Shown: positions 44,526 to 53,090 of the stretch, one piece after another | How the letters are laid out: each line of letters opens with the position of its first letter | How positions within the stretch are numbered: position 1 is the first letter of the stretch | From: PALSA-505 sp035308365 | Lineage (GTDB): Bacteria; Actinomycetota; Actinomycetes; Streptosporangiales; Streptosporangiaceae | NCBI GenBank assembly: GCA_035308365.1 | Contig: DATGGU010000013.1 | Coordinates: forward strand, 16,988 to 80,987 | Reading direction: 5' to 3' | DNA length: 64,000 nt | The notes under the pieces: generated by a model | What the model saw: only the letters and a program-made list of their open reading frames with translations | The model's database searches: none | Told to the model about the DNA's origin: nothing | Program-made: the position numbers and the translations under genes

Positions 44526-45410
44526 CGTGATCGCCCGCACCGGGGAGCCGTAACCGGTCACTCCAGGCCGCCCGTGCCTGGGCGTTCAGCGTTGCCGTGA
44601 CGGTCACTCCGGGTCGTCGCGCTTGGTCGTTCGGGGTTGCCGTGACGGTCACTCCGGGCACCGTAACTGGTCACCCTGCGGGCCGTACCTGGTCGCTCCG
44701 GGCATCGCGACGAGTCACTCCAGGTTGCCGTGACCGGTCGCCTGGGTCGTTGCGATCGGTGACTCCGCGTCGTCGTGACCGGTCGCCCGGGTCGTTATGC
44801 CCGGTGACTCCTCGCCGTCGTGACCGGTGACTCGTGTTGTCGTGACCGGTCGCTCTGAGTCGCTGTGATCAGGTCACACGCGATATGATCACATGATCGA
44901 CATGACCTCTGTACCGGGGCAGTTGGGTTAGCTCGGGTCGTCACGATTGGTCACGCCAGGTCACCCGGATGGCCTCACTTCGGGCGGCCACTCTGGGTCG
45001 ATCCCAGGTCGCGTGGCCGGCCAGCTCGGGTGGCGTGGCCGGCTCCCGGGTCGTGTGGCCGGCCATCTCGGGTCGCGTGGCAGGCCATGCCCGGTCCTCG
45101 TGCCGGGTCACGATGAGTCATCGTGACCGGTCATCCGGGTTCTCGTGACCGGTCATCCCGGGTTCTCGTGACCGGGTGTGCCGTGTTCTCGGGAGCGGGG
45201 CGTCCCCGTTCTCGTGATCGGCCCTCTCGGGGTCATCGTGATCGGCCGGGTTGGTTGTCGTGCTCGGCGGTGCCGGGTTCTCGTGATCGGCCGGGCTGGG
45301 TTGTTTGTGCTCGGGGGTGGCGGGTTCTCGTGATCGGCCCTCTCGGGGTTCTCGTGATCGGCCGGGCTGGTTGTCGTGATTGGGTCACTTCAAGTTGTCT
45401 TGATGGGGGT
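44526..45410. repeat. degenerate tandem array of about forty 22-24 bp units
   Basis: Units begin CGTGACCGGTCACTCC and continue GGGTCGT before the next CGTGA, with drift along the array: a GACCGGTCAC/GC subfamily (to about 44880), a GGCCGGCCAT/AG subfamily (about 45010-45100) and a GATCGGCCGGG or GATCGGCCCTC subfamily (about 45220-45390). Units abut without spacers. Lengths of 22, 23 and 24 shift the frame, so it is not a repeat protein. A palindromic core (TGACCGGTCA, GGCCGGCC) is kept in most units. Confidence 0.75.
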
Positions 45411-45413
45411 GCC

Positions 45414-45519
45414 GCATATCGCTATGCGAACGCGAACAGGTTTGCTCATATCGGCACGATCAACGCACCTTGGGTCATCACGATCCGATCAACGCATATC
45501 GGTACGCGATCAGGTTCGC
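45414..45519 (+). repeat. imperfect direct repeat pair after the tandem array
   Basis: GCATATCGCTATGCGA...AACAGGTTTGC (45414-45445) and GCATATCGGTACGCGATCAG...GC (45494-45519) are diverged direct copies, with a third partial CATATCGGCACGATCAACGC between. Less GC-rich than surroundings. No gene seen here. Confidence 0.5.
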
Positions 45520-45913
45520 CTCAGGCCGGCCCACTTCGGGCTATCACGATCTGCTCAAATCCGGTCACGCGATCGGCCCGGCGGCGATTCACCGAACGGG
45601 ACTTAAGGCTCGCAACATGTGATCAGGAACGGCTACCACGGCCGGGCCGGACACCAATCAACCGGGCAGGCGGACCGCATAGCGGCGAGACCGGCCAGGG
45701 CAGACAATATCTACCACATCAAAACCGGCGATGAGTAACAATTTGCCAAGATGCCTGCCATCCGCTGAGCGGGCGAGCCGCCGCTCAATGCCTGGCTGCC
45801 ATTGAGCCGTGCGTAGAGCGAGATGGCCTGGCCTGCGCTGAGCGAAGGCCCACCGGTCATTGCTCCCGCTCTCACTGAGCCGTGCGGAGAGGTGGCCGGC
45901 TATTGTCGCGGCC
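45520..45913. other. gene-free stretch before the flavoenzyme gene
   Basis: No supported gene. Contains the direct repeat TGAGCCGTGCGTAGAG (45803-45818) and TGAGCCGTGCGGAGAG (45876-45891), 15 of 16 identical, centres 73 bases apart, just before the oxidase start. Together with the array it makes about 1.6 kb (44311-45913) without a convincing gene. Confidence 0.45.
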
Positions 45914-47026
45914 GTGGAGCGGGTCGAGTTCGCGGTCGTCGGGGCCGGGGTGATGGGTTCTGCGGCCGCTCGGGCGCTGGCCGCGCGGGGTGTGCCCGCC
46001 GTGCTGCTGGAGCAGTTCGAGCTGGGGCATGCTCGTGGATCTTCACACGGCGCGAACCGCATATTCCGGTTTTCCTACCCGGATCCGGTCTATGTGCGGA
46101 TGGCCGTCGCCGCGCGCGAGGCATGGCTGCGGCTGCAGGACGAGGCCGGTGAACAGCTCCTGACGACAACCGGTGGCCTGGATGCCGGAAGGCGGGCCGA
46201 ACGGTGTGCGGCGGCGCTGAGCGAATGCGGCGTGCCGCACTCCTGGCTGACCGAGGGGGACGTCCGGGAGCGTTTCCCTGGGATCGCGCCACGGCCGGGC
46301 GAGCTGATGTTGTGGCAGGAGGACGGCGGGGTGCTGCTGGCGGCCCGGGCGGTCGCCGCGCTGCAGCGGCTGGCCGGCCGGGATGGCGCATCCCTGCGGC
46401 CGGCGACTCCGGTGCTCGGCATCGAGGCCCAGGGGGATGGGGTCCTGCTGCGCACGCCGGACGGGGAGATTCGGGCACGGGTGGCGGTCGTCACCGCGGG
46501 AGGCTGGGCCGGGGGGCTGCTGGGACCGGCGCTGACCGGGATGCCGCCGCTCACCGCCACGTTGCAGCAGGTGCGCTACTACGCGGCGGCTGACCCCGGT
46601 GCCCGCTGGCCCACGTTCATCGAGTGGAGCGACGACGACTCCGGCTGGTACGCCGTGCCGGTGGCCGGGGGTGCCCCCGGGGTGAAGGTGGCGCGGCACG
46701 ACCCGGGACGGCCGGTCGATCCCCGCACCGGGCCGTTCGCCGAGATAGATCTGGAGCTGGAGCACGCGGCCGCCCGGTACACGAGTGAGCGCCTGCCCGG
46801 CCTGCTGCCCACGGCCCTTCAGGCCCACACCTGCCTGTACACCATGACCGCCGACCAGGACTTCCTGCTGGACCGGGCGGGGCCGGTCGTGGTCGGCGGC
46901 GGCGGGTCCGGGCATGCGTTCAAGTTCGGCCCGTTGCTCGGCGAGATCCTCGCCGACCTCGCTCTCGGCAAGGACCCCGCCATCCCGCGCGACCGCTTCT
47001 CGCTCTCCCGGACGGCGCCGCGCTAA
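45914..47026 (+). CDS. FAD-dependent sarcosine/N-methyltryptophan oxidase-like amine oxidase
   Basis: 370 aa from GTG 45914; no clear ribosome site. Dinucleotide-binding GAGVMG at residues 10-15 (VEFAVVGAGVMGSAAAR). SSHGANRIFRFSYPD and the C-terminal SGHAFKFGPLLGEILADL are hallmarks of the MSOX/MTOX family. Cys307 in TCLYTMTADQDF aligns with the Cys that binds FAD covalently in this family. It oxidises a secondary amine to an imine with H2O2. The 3' end overlaps the convergent permease by four bases. Confidence 0.93.
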   Translation: MERVEFAVVGAGVMGSAAARALAARGVPAVLLEQFELGHARGSSHGANRIFRFSYPDPVYVRMAVAAREAWLRLQDEAGEQLLTTTGGLDAGRRAERCAAALSECGVPHSWLTEGDVRERFPGIAPRPGELMLWQEDGGVLLAARAVAALQRLAGRDGASLRPATPVLGIEAQGDGVLLRTPDGEIRARVAVVTAGGWAGGLLGPALTGMPPLTATLQQVRYYAAADPGARWPTFIEWSDDDSGWYAVPVAGGAPGVKVARHDPGRPVDPRTGPFAEIDLELEHAAARYTSERLPGLLPTALQAHTCLYTMTADQDFLLDRAGPVVVGGGGSGHAFKFGPLLGEILADLALGKDPAIPRDRFSLSRTAPR

Positions 47027-47898
47027 GCCGTCACGTCCTTGGTGGAGAAGTTGGCCCAGGCGGCGGCCAGGAACACGGCCACATAGACAGCCTGGATGCC
47101 GAAACCTCGCTGGATGTCGCGCCAGAAGATCGGCTGGCGGAAGAAGTCGATCCAGGCCAGCCAGTACCTGGTCGGGAGGTAGGGCTGGATCACGGCGGCG
47201 GCGTTCAGGGTGACCAGCACCTCGCTGCCGACCAGAGCGGCCAGCGCGCCGAACGCGGCGCCAAGCACCGAATCGGTGACCGTGGACAGGAACAGGGCGA
47301 TGGCCGCCACACCGAGCATGGAGACGGTGATGAGCGCGACGGCGCCGGCGATCCGTTCGATGAGCTGCATGACGGTCAGCCGCGCCCCGGACAGCGAGGT
47401 CGCGCTGCCACCGGCCTGCACCCCACCGGTGGGGATGCCCGCCTGGAGGTTGCCCGGCCTGCCCACCGCTTCCGGCGGGGCCGAGCCGAACAGCGCTACC
47501 CCGGTGATATAGGAGGTCAGTGTCACCGAGACCACGGCCAGCAGGACGTAGACGATGACGGTGACCAGCTTGGCGGCCAGCAGCCTGGTCCGCCCGACCG
47601 GGCGGACCAGCAGGTAGCGCAGCGTTCCCGAGGTGGCCTCGCCGGCGATCGAGTCGCCGGCCACCAGGGCCACCGCCACCGGCAGGAAGACCGGCAGCAC
47701 GAGCGCGAGGGCGGCGGCGGGGAACAGCGAGCCGTCCTGCACGACGGCGGAAAGGAAAGCCGCGCCCTGGCCGGGTGGCGGGGCCAGGTGGGTGACGGCG
47801 ATGAAGATCGCGACCGCGACCGGCAGGGCGCACAGCAGGACGATGCTGATCCAGGTGCGTGGCCTGCGCACCAGCTTGAACAGTTCGACGGCGATCAT
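47023..47898 (-). CDS. ABC transporter permease (ABC-2 type), cassette 2
   Basis: 291 aa from ATG 47898, overlapping the ATPase stop by ATGA. N-terminal MIAVELFKLVRRPRTWISIV, six hydrophobic segments and the shared AGDSIAGEATSGTLRYLLVR motif seen also in cassette 1 (11973-12881). The last helix ends FSTKDVTA, as FTSGDITS does in cassette 1, so the two permeases are clear paralogues. Confidence 0.92.
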   Translation of the reverse strand: MIAVELFKLVRRPRTWISIVLLCALPVAVAIFIAVTHLAPPPGQGAAFLSAVVQDGSLFPAAALALVLPVFLPVAVALVAGDSIAGEATSGTLRYLLVRPVGRTRLLAAKLVTVIVYVLLAVVSVTLTSYITGVALFGSAPPEAVGRPGNLQAGIPTGGVQAGGSATSLSGARLTVMQLIERIAGAVALITVSMLGVAAIALFLSTVTDSVLGAAFGALAALVGSEVLVTLNAAAVIQPYLPTRYWLAWIDFFRQPIFWRDIQRGFGIQAVYVAVFLAAAWANFSTKDVTA

Positions 47899-48842
47899 CG
47901 GTCCGGTTCGCTCCCCACTGGCCCCGCCTTCGGCCGGCGATTGCTCACCTGGTCGCTGCCCGCGCTGGTGAGGCCGAGCACGACCTCCTCGAGCGACCGG
48001 TGCTGCGCGGTCATCGCGGTGACCCGGATGCCCTCGCCCACCAGCCGGGCGTTGAGCGCGGCCGGGTCGTCGTGCCGCACCACGAGGGTGGCCTCGGTGC
48101 GGGCCTCGACCCGGCCGTCCAGCAGGGCCACGGCCCGGCTGACATCCGGGCTTTCCACGATGATCCGGCCGGTCGGTGCCTGAAGCTCGGCCAGGTCCTG
48201 CTGGAGCACCAGCTTGCCGCGGTCGAGCACGCCCACCCTGGTGCACAGCAGCTCTACCTCGCCGAGCAGGTGGCTGGACAGGAAGATCGTCGTGCCCGCC
48301 GCGTTCAGGTCGATCAGGAGCTGACGGAAGTCCCGGATCCCCCGGGGATCCAGGCCGTTGCCCGGTTCGTCGAGAATCAGCAGCCGGGGCCTGCGGACCA
48401 GGGCGGCGGCCAGGCCCAGGCGCTGGCGCATGCCCAGCGAGTACGCCTTGACCGGCCGCCGGTCGATGCCGCCGAGCCCCACCTGTTCCAGGGCGTCGTC
48501 GATGCGGTTACGCCGGTCGCGCCGCCGGCCACCGGGCCCGGCGGCGTCGAACAGCCTGAGGTTGGCCCGGCCGGACAGGTGTGGGTAGGCGGCCGGTTCC
48601 TCCACCAGGGCGCCGACCTCGGGGAGTATCTCGCTCACCCGCCTCGGCACCGGCTTGCCGAGCACCTCGATCTCGCCCCTGGTGGCGAAGACGAGGCCAA
48701 GCAGCATGCGGACCAGCGTCGTCTTGCCCGATCCGTTCGGGCCGAGCAGGCCGTACCTGTCCCCCGGCCGCACATCGAGATCGACCGAGTCGACGGCGAG
48801 CACGGCACCGTACTGCTTGGTGAGGGAGCGGGTGACGATCAC
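47895..48842 (-). CDS. ABC transporter ATP-binding protein, cassette 2
   Basis: 315 aa from GTG 48842 (MIVTRSLTKQYGAVLAV), overlapping the LolA-like stop by GTGA. Walker A GPNGSGKTT (34-42), signature YSLGMRQRLGLA, Walker B LLILDEPGNGLDP (the common EPTNGLD is EPGNGLD), SSHLLGEVELL. A C-terminal Arg/Lys-rich tail of about 15 residues lies past LEEVVLGLTSAG. Functions with the neighbouring permease. Confidence 0.94.
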   Translation of the reverse strand: MIVTRSLTKQYGAVLAVDSVDLDVRPGDRYGLLGPNGSGKTTLVRMLLGLVFATRGEIEVLGKPVPRRVSEILPEVGALVEEPAAYPHLSGRANLRLFDAAGPGGRRRDRRNRIDDALEQVGLGGIDRRPVKAYSLGMRQRLGLAAALVRRPRLLILDEPGNGLDPRGIRDFRQLLIDLNAAGTTIFLSSHLLGEVELLCTRVGVLDRGKLVLQQDLAELQAPTGRIIVESPDVSRAVALLDGRVEARTEATLVVRHDDPAALNARLVGEGIRVTAMTAQHRSLEEVVLGLTSAGSDQVSNRRPKAGPVGSEPDR

Positions 48843-49966
48843 GGTATGCCCACGGTGTCTCTGGCGAGGTCCCTGGCCGCCTGCTCCATGACCTGACGGT
48901 CCACGAAGCCAGCCAGCACATAGGTGCCCACCGTGGCCTTCGGGTGCAGCAGCACGGCGGTGACCAGCGGCGTGCTGACCACCACGCCGAACCAGTGCGG
49001 GCCCTTCAGCACGATCCCGCCCTCCGACCGCGCGCCCGCGATCAGGTCGAGGCCGACGGAGCCGTCGATCTGCAGGGCGGCGAACGTGGCGAGCCCCTGA
49101 CCGTACAGGCCGACCTCGTCGAACCCGAACGGTGCCGTGGACCTGGGGCGGCCGGCCAGGGCGGCCGGCAGCAGCACCGGGCCGAGGTCGCCCAGCGCCC
49201 CGGACAGGTCCGCGGCGTCGGTCTGGGTGAAGGCGGTGCCGGGCCCGCGCTGCGGGGTCAGCACGGCTTTGTCCGGTCGCCACTGGCTGACCTGGAGGAA
49301 CTGGGTCTCGATGGCCGGCCGGGCGCTGCCTTTGCCGAAGATCTCGACCTGTAGCGGAAGCCCGCTGCCGGGCTCGGCCCAGATATCAACCTGGGCGACA
49401 GTGGAGCCGGGCTGCCGCGGGATCACCCGCAGCCCGGCGGCGGACAGGCCGGCCACCCGGCGCGGCGGCAGGGTGGAGATCCGCGCGGTCGATCCCGCCT
49501 CGCGCAGCAGGCGGAGGGCGAGCGAGGACGGCACCAGGTCGGCCGGCCTGGGCAGCCGCACCGGGGACTGGCCGACGATCTCGGTGAGCAGCTCACTGTT
49601 GGAGTCCCAGATGTAGGCGGCATGGGGGGCCTGGTAGGTGTCCCGCTCGCCCACGTCGGCCAGGACGTCGACCCGCCAGCTATCGGGCGCGGCCTGCCAG
49701 ACCCGCATCCGGGTGACCCCGTCGAGCAGCGAGCTGACGTCGCCGAAACCGGGCAGCGACGGCAGCCCGAACGAGGCGTCGCTCTCCGCGTAGCCGGCGT
49801 AGGACTGGCTCGCCGAGGCGAGGATCCGGGTGCGCAACTGCGCCGCGGACAGAGGCGGAACCGTGATGGGCAGGGCGCTGTCGATGACCGGCAGCGCGCA
49901 CAGCAATGCGATCCCTCCTGCCACCACTGCCCAGCGTCGCCGCGTCTGGCCCGCGACCACGCTCAC
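48839..49966 (-). CDS. LolA-like secreted protein, cassette 2
   Basis: 375 aa from GTG 49966, which has AAGGG eight bases up; ATG 49993 would add nine residues. Signal anchor RRRWAVVAGGIALLCALPVIDSA. The domain has the LolA-like pattern (TRMRVWQAAPDSWRVDVLAD; AAYIWDSNSELLTEIVG; VDIWAEPGSGLPLQVEIFGK). It is the first gene of a coupled operon with ATPase and permease, the same order as at 15116-11973. Confidence 0.85.
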   Translation of the reverse strand: MSVVAGQTRRRWAVVAGGIALLCALPVIDSALPITVPPLSAAQLRTRILASASQSYAGYAESDASFGLPSLPGFGDVSSLLDGVTRMRVWQAAPDSWRVDVLADVGERDTYQAPHAAYIWDSNSELLTEIVGQSPVRLPRPADLVPSSLALRLLREAGSTARISTLPPRRVAGLSAAGLRVIPRQPGSTVAQVDIWAEPGSGLPLQVEIFGKGSARPAIETQFLQVSQWRPDKAVLTPQRGPGTAFTQTDAADLSGALGDLGPVLLPAALAGRPRSTAPFGFDEVGLYGQGLATFAALQIDGSVGLDLIAGARSEGGIVLKGPHWFGVVVSTPLVTAVLLHPKATVGTYVLAGFVDRQVMEQAARDLARDTVGIP

Positions 49967-50059
49967 CGGGCGGCCCTTGACGCTGCGGCCCATCCGGTGA
50001 CAGCCGGATAACACGGTGAAACACCCGCCGCTGCGACGTTTGGCCCACAATGACCGTGT

Positions 50060-50112
50060 CTCACGAGTGTAACGATACGTGAGCCATCCGGGCCGACGCG
50101 GATAACGTTGTC
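50060..50112. promoter_or_regulatory. inverted repeats in the LolA2/LacI divergent region
   Basis: CTCACG (50060-50065) and CGTGAG (50078-50083) are exact inverted copies 12 bases apart. GATAACGTTGTC (50101-50112) is a near palindrome around AACGTT, two bases before the LacI start, as expected for an autoregulatory LacI-family operator. Confidence 0.4.
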
Positions 50113-50114
50113 AT

Positions 50115-51179
50115 ATGGAACCCAAGGTCGAGGCGGAACGCCCGACGGCAGTGGCTGCTGAGACGGAACTCGATGGGCGGGGCCGTCCGACCATGAAGGA
50201 CGTGGCGGCCCGGGCCGGCGTCGCGCTGAAGACCGTCTCCCGCGTCGTCAACGACGAACCCGGGGTGACGCCGGGCACCGCCGAGCGGGTCCGGGCCGCC
50301 ATCGAGGCCCTGGGTTTCCGGCGCAACGACGGGGCGCGGGTCCTGCGCAAGGGGCAGACGGCCTCGATCGGCCTGGTGCTCGAGGACATCGGCGACCCGT
50401 TCTACTCGGCACTGTCCCGGGCGGTCGAGGATGTCGCACACCAGCACGGCTCGCTGCTGTTCACCGGGTCAAGCGACGAGGACCCGCTGCGGGAACGCGA
50501 GCTGACGCTGGCCTTCTGTGCACGGCGGGTAGACGGGCTGATCATCATTCCGGCCTCGGACGACCACACCTACCTGCTGCCGGAAATCGCGGCCGGAGTC
50601 GCCTCGGTGTTCGTGGACCGGCCGGCCGGCCTGATCGCTGCGGACGCGGTGCTGACCGACAACACCGGCGGGACCCGCTCGGGCGTGACGCACCTCATCT
50701 CCCACGGCCACCGGCGGATCGGCTACATCGGCGATGACCCGGGCATCTACACGGCCGCGCTGCGGCACCGCGGCTACCGCGACGCCCTCGCGGCAGCCGG
50801 GCTGACCGCGCCGCAGTCCTGGATCAGCCTGGCGCAACCCGACGCCGCTGGCGTGCGGGACGCCCTGACCAGAATGTTCGCCGGCCCGGAGCCGGTCACC
50901 GCGCTGTTTTGCGGCAACAACCGGATCACCGTGCTGGCCCTGCGGGAGCTGGCCGCCATGGGCCAGATGCCGGCGCTGGTGGGCTTCGACGACCTCGAAC
51001 TGGCCGACCTGCTCACCCCGGGCCTCACCGTGGTCGCGCAGGACCCGGCCGAGATGGGCCGGATCGCCGCGGAGTTGCTGTTCCGCCGCCTGGCCGGCGA
51101 AGGCGGCCCGGCCCAGCGGGTCGAGCTGCCAACCCACCTGATCACCCGCGGTTCCGGCGAACTCCCGCCAGCGACCTAG
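50115..51179 (+). CDS. LacI-family transcriptional regulator
   Basis: 354 aa from ATG 50115. After a 25-residue acidic N-terminus the HTH reads TMKDVAARAGVALKTVSRVV with hinge helix GARVLRKGQT. The periplasmic-binding-like domain follows (SIGLVLEDIGDPFYSALSRA; GLIIIPASDDHTYLLPEI; FVDRPAGLIAADAVLTDN; GYIGDDPGIYTAALRHRGYR). Likely sugar or nucleoside effector. Divergent from the LolA-like/ABC cassette 2, its probable target. Confidence 0.95.
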   Translation: MEPKVEAERPTAVAAETELDGRGRPTMKDVAARAGVALKTVSRVVNDEPGVTPGTAERVRAAIEALGFRRNDGARVLRKGQTASIGLVLEDIGDPFYSALSRAVEDVAHQHGSLLFTGSSDEDPLRERELTLAFCARRVDGLIIIPASDDHTYLLPEIAAGVASVFVDRPAGLIAADAVLTDNTGGTRSGVTHLISHGHRRIGYIGDDPGIYTAALRHRGYRDALAAAGLTAPQSWISLAQPDAAGVRDALTRMFAGPEPVTALFCGNNRITVLALRELAAMGQMPALVGFDDLELADLLTPGLTVVAQDPAEMGRIAAELLFRRLAGEGGPAQRVELPTHLITRGSGELPPAT

Positions 51180-51201
51180 CGGCAGGCAATGGCCCAATTC
51201 A

Positions 51202-51259
51202 CCCATGATCACGAAGAGCTTCCAGCGCTGCCGCACCAAGCAGTCCTCGTGATCATGGG
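51202..51259 (+). terminator. inverted repeat after the LacI gene
   Basis: CCCATGATCACGA (51202-51214) and TCGTGATCATGGG (51247-51259) are perfect 13-bp arms with a 32-base loop, 23 bases after the stop. Possible terminator. Confidence 0.5.
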
Positions 51260-51260
51260 G

Positions 51261-51319
51261 GTGGTGATCACGGCGTGGCGATCACGGGCGTGGCGATCAC
51301 CGGCGTAGCGATCATGGGG
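51261..51319 (+). repeat. four tandem 15-bp units with GTGATCAC-like core
   Basis: GTGGTGATCACGGC, GTGGCGATCACGGGC, GTGGCGATCACCGGC and GTAGCGATCATGGGG follow one another directly and continue the ATGATCACGA motif of the adjacent inverted repeat. The first unit contains the palindrome GTGATCAC. Gene-free. Confidence 0.65.
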
Positions 51320-51358
51320 TGGTTTCGTTAATCAATTGGAGCGTTTCGCTGAGCGCTG

Positions 51359-51544
51359 CTAGGTGAGCGACAGCGAGATCAGGGCGATGACGAGCGCCAC
51401 CCCGACCACGATGCCAGCGAGGAGGAGAACCTTGTTGCGGGGGGCCTTCATCGCCCAGCTTTTCTCGGGCGCGCCCGAAGTCCCCTGGACGAAGGCACGG
51501 AACTGCGCCGTGCTGCGGCTCGGGTCAGTCAGGTTGTCAGGCAT
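51359..51544 (-). CDS. small single-span membrane protein
   Basis: 61 aa: polar N-terminus with FRAFVQGTSGAPEKSW and AMKAPRNK, then one C-terminal helix (VLLLAGIVVGVALVIALISL). The SWAMKAPRNKxLL context is a pattern I associate with short actinobacterial membrane proteins. No strong ribosome site at ATG 51544. Function unknown. Confidence 0.65.
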   Translation of the reverse strand: MPDNLTDPSRSTAQFRAFVQGTSGAPEKSWAMKAPRNKVLLLAGIVVGVALVIALISLSLT

Positions 51545-51617
51545 AACGGCGACTGTAACGGCTCAGAACGGATCCAGTACGGCCATCGTGATTTCTTGCC
51601 TCTGATCGCGGGGCTGG

Positions 51618-52088
51618 TCAGCGGTCCGTGAGCGGCTGGGAGAAGCTCACGTCGGGCCGCTGCACCAGCCGGGAGAGCACGATCACGCTGCGGGTGCGCA
51701 GCACGATGGGCTCGGCGCTGATGCGTTCGACAACCTGCTCGAAGTGCTGCATGTCGGCGGCCCTGATGTGGATGAGGGCGTCCGCCTCCCCGGTGACCGT
51801 GCAGGCCCCGGCCACCTCGGGATGCCGGTTGACCGCCGCGCCGATCTCGGCGGGCGAGGTCCGCCCCCGGCAGAACAGCTCGACGTAGGCCTCCGTGGTC
51901 CAGCCCAGCTTGGATGCGTCCACCCGGGCGGAGAAGCCGGTGATCGCGCCGGAAGCCAGCAGCCGGTCCACCCGGCGCTTGACCGCGGGTGCGGACAGGC
52001 CCACCCCGGACCCGATCTCGGCGTAGCTGGACCGGGCGTTCTCGACCAGCGCGGCGATGATCTGCCGGTCGATCTCGTCGAGGCTCAT
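51618..52088 (-). CDS. Lrp/AsnC-family transcriptional regulator
   Basis: 156 aa from ATG 52088 with GGAAGAG six bases up. HTH DRQIIAALVENARSSYAEIG followed by SAPAVKRRVDRLLASG, then the RAM domain (EAYVELFCRG; GEADALIHIRAADMQHFEQV). Such proteins respond to amino acids. The sequence GACTVTGEADALI corresponds to the Lrp effector loop. The nearby amino-acid-related island (53.3 kb onward) makes it a possible regulator, on position alone. Confidence 0.93.
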   Translation of the reverse strand: MSLDEIDRQIIAALVENARSSYAEIGSGVGLSAPAVKRRVDRLLASGAITGFSARVDASKLGWTTEAYVELFCRGRTSPAEIGAAVNRHPEVAGACTVTGEADALIHIRAADMQHFEQVVERISAEPIVLRTRSVIVLSRLVQRPDVSFSQPLTDR

Positions 52089-52122
52089 GATCATCTCTTC
52101 CGGGGGAGGATCGGCTGGTTTC

Positions 52123-52561
52123 TTAACGAAGAGTAGCCAGCGACCCGCCCGGGGAGACGCTCAGCGTGACGTCGACCATCCAGGCGCTGTTGCCGGTGAT
52201 GATGTTGAACTTCATGGTTGGGCAGTCGTAGGAGGATGGTTGGGCAGTCGTAGGAGGCGGGGTTGGGGTGCCCCGGCGGGTTCCAGGTCGTGTTGCCCGG
52301 GGTGGCTGGGTTCCAGACGCCGCCGGAGTAGATCGCCAGCGAGCTGCCCTTCAGGTCGCTCTTGCACAGGTTGCCGCAGACGTAGGTGTTGCCGGTGGCC
52401 GGGGTGCTGGGTGAGGGAGCCGCCGATCGCACGGCGGGCACGGCCGGCCCGGCCGTGCGTAGGCGGGCACCGCGCCCGCCGTCGCGGCCACGCAGGCCGT
52501 GACCAGGCCCGAGCGCGAGGAAGGTCCGTCGCCTGGAAAGGGGGATCACGTCACGCCGCAT
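52123..52561 (-). pseudogene. small secreted protein gene broken by frameshifts and a 22-bp tandem duplication
   Basis: Starts ATG 52561 behind GGAGACGCC: MRRDVIPLSRRRTFLALG, then the signal sequence continues in another frame (LVTACVAATAGAVPAYA), a one-base shift near 52515. The frame returns for GNTYVCGNLCKSDLKGSS through PASYDCPT. A perfect 22-bp duplication (52214-52235 and 52236-52257) shifts the frame again. Deleting one copy restores YDCPTMKFNIITGNSAW and continues to a TAA at 52123. The intact protein would be about 145 residues, secreted, with Cys pairs. Family not recognised. Confidence 0.65.
52214..52257. repeat. perfect 22-bp tandem duplication inside pseudogene
   Basis: Two identical 22-base units beginning ATGGTTGGGCAGTCGTAGG follow one another directly. 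Because 22 is not divisible by three it shifts the reading frame of the small secreted protein. Confidence 0.9.
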
Positions 52562-52924
52562 GGCGTCTCCTCGGGTCGTAGCAGTTACCGGAAGGTGGCC
52601 TGGGTGGGGGGCCGGGCTGGTGATGGCGTAGGTGGTGAGAACTCGCCAATTCCTTTTGGGTGGTGGCCGTGCGGCAGGTAACGGCGCTGGCCTGGGTGGC
52701 GCAGGAAGGCGAGCCCAGCGGTGCGGGTAGCGGTCTTGATCGCGGCCCGCCCCGCCCCGCGTTCATGGCTGCATGCGGCTACTGCGAGCCCACGGCATCA
52801 TCCGGCGCGCCAGTGCACATTCGTTCCCGGGCCTGGGCGAAGCGGCCGCAGACCGGCCCGGCCAGGCTACTCCGGTGTGATCAGGTCACGCTCGTCTGCG
52901 GACACATCGCCAACCCGCTCCAGC

Positions 52925-52965
52925 GCAGAGTTGTTCAGGCAAGCAGAGTTGTTCAGGCAAGCAAG
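52925..52965 (+). repeat. 18-bp tandem repeat, 2.3 copies
   Basis: GCAGAGTTGTTCAGGCAA occurs twice in perfect tandem and a third copy begins (GCAAG). It lies next to the MITE-like element. Confidence 0.85.
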
Positions 52966-52979
52966 ATAGAGGTGGCACT

Positions 52980-53090
52980 CATGGAGGCTTATGCAAAACT
53001 CCCCATCCCTGCCGCCACCCGCCGCTGCTCTGACCTGCAGCTTCCGAGATCGTCGATCTTGAAGATGGAGGTTTTGCATAACGCTCATGG
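52980..53090. mobile_element. 111-bp MITE-like element with terminal inverted repeats
   Basis: The left end reads CATGGAGGCTTATGCAAAAC and the right end, on the opposite strand, CCATGAGCGTTATGCAAAAC; they agree with one indel and a few changes over about 20 bases. The interior (60 bases) does not code. The right end (GGTTTTGCATAACGCTC) recurs at 56519-56535. Probably a remnant of an insertion sequence; the parental transposase is not in the window. Confidence 0.55.

Noticed and set aside
44526..45410. CRISPR array
   Set aside because: Units abut directly with no unique spacers, they are degenerate, and no cas genes are present.
45123..45734. 203-residue protein reading through the tandem array
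   Set aside because: Composition is Arg/Gly/Ser-rich from the repeat, units of 22-24 bases shift frame, and no ribosome site or domain is seen.
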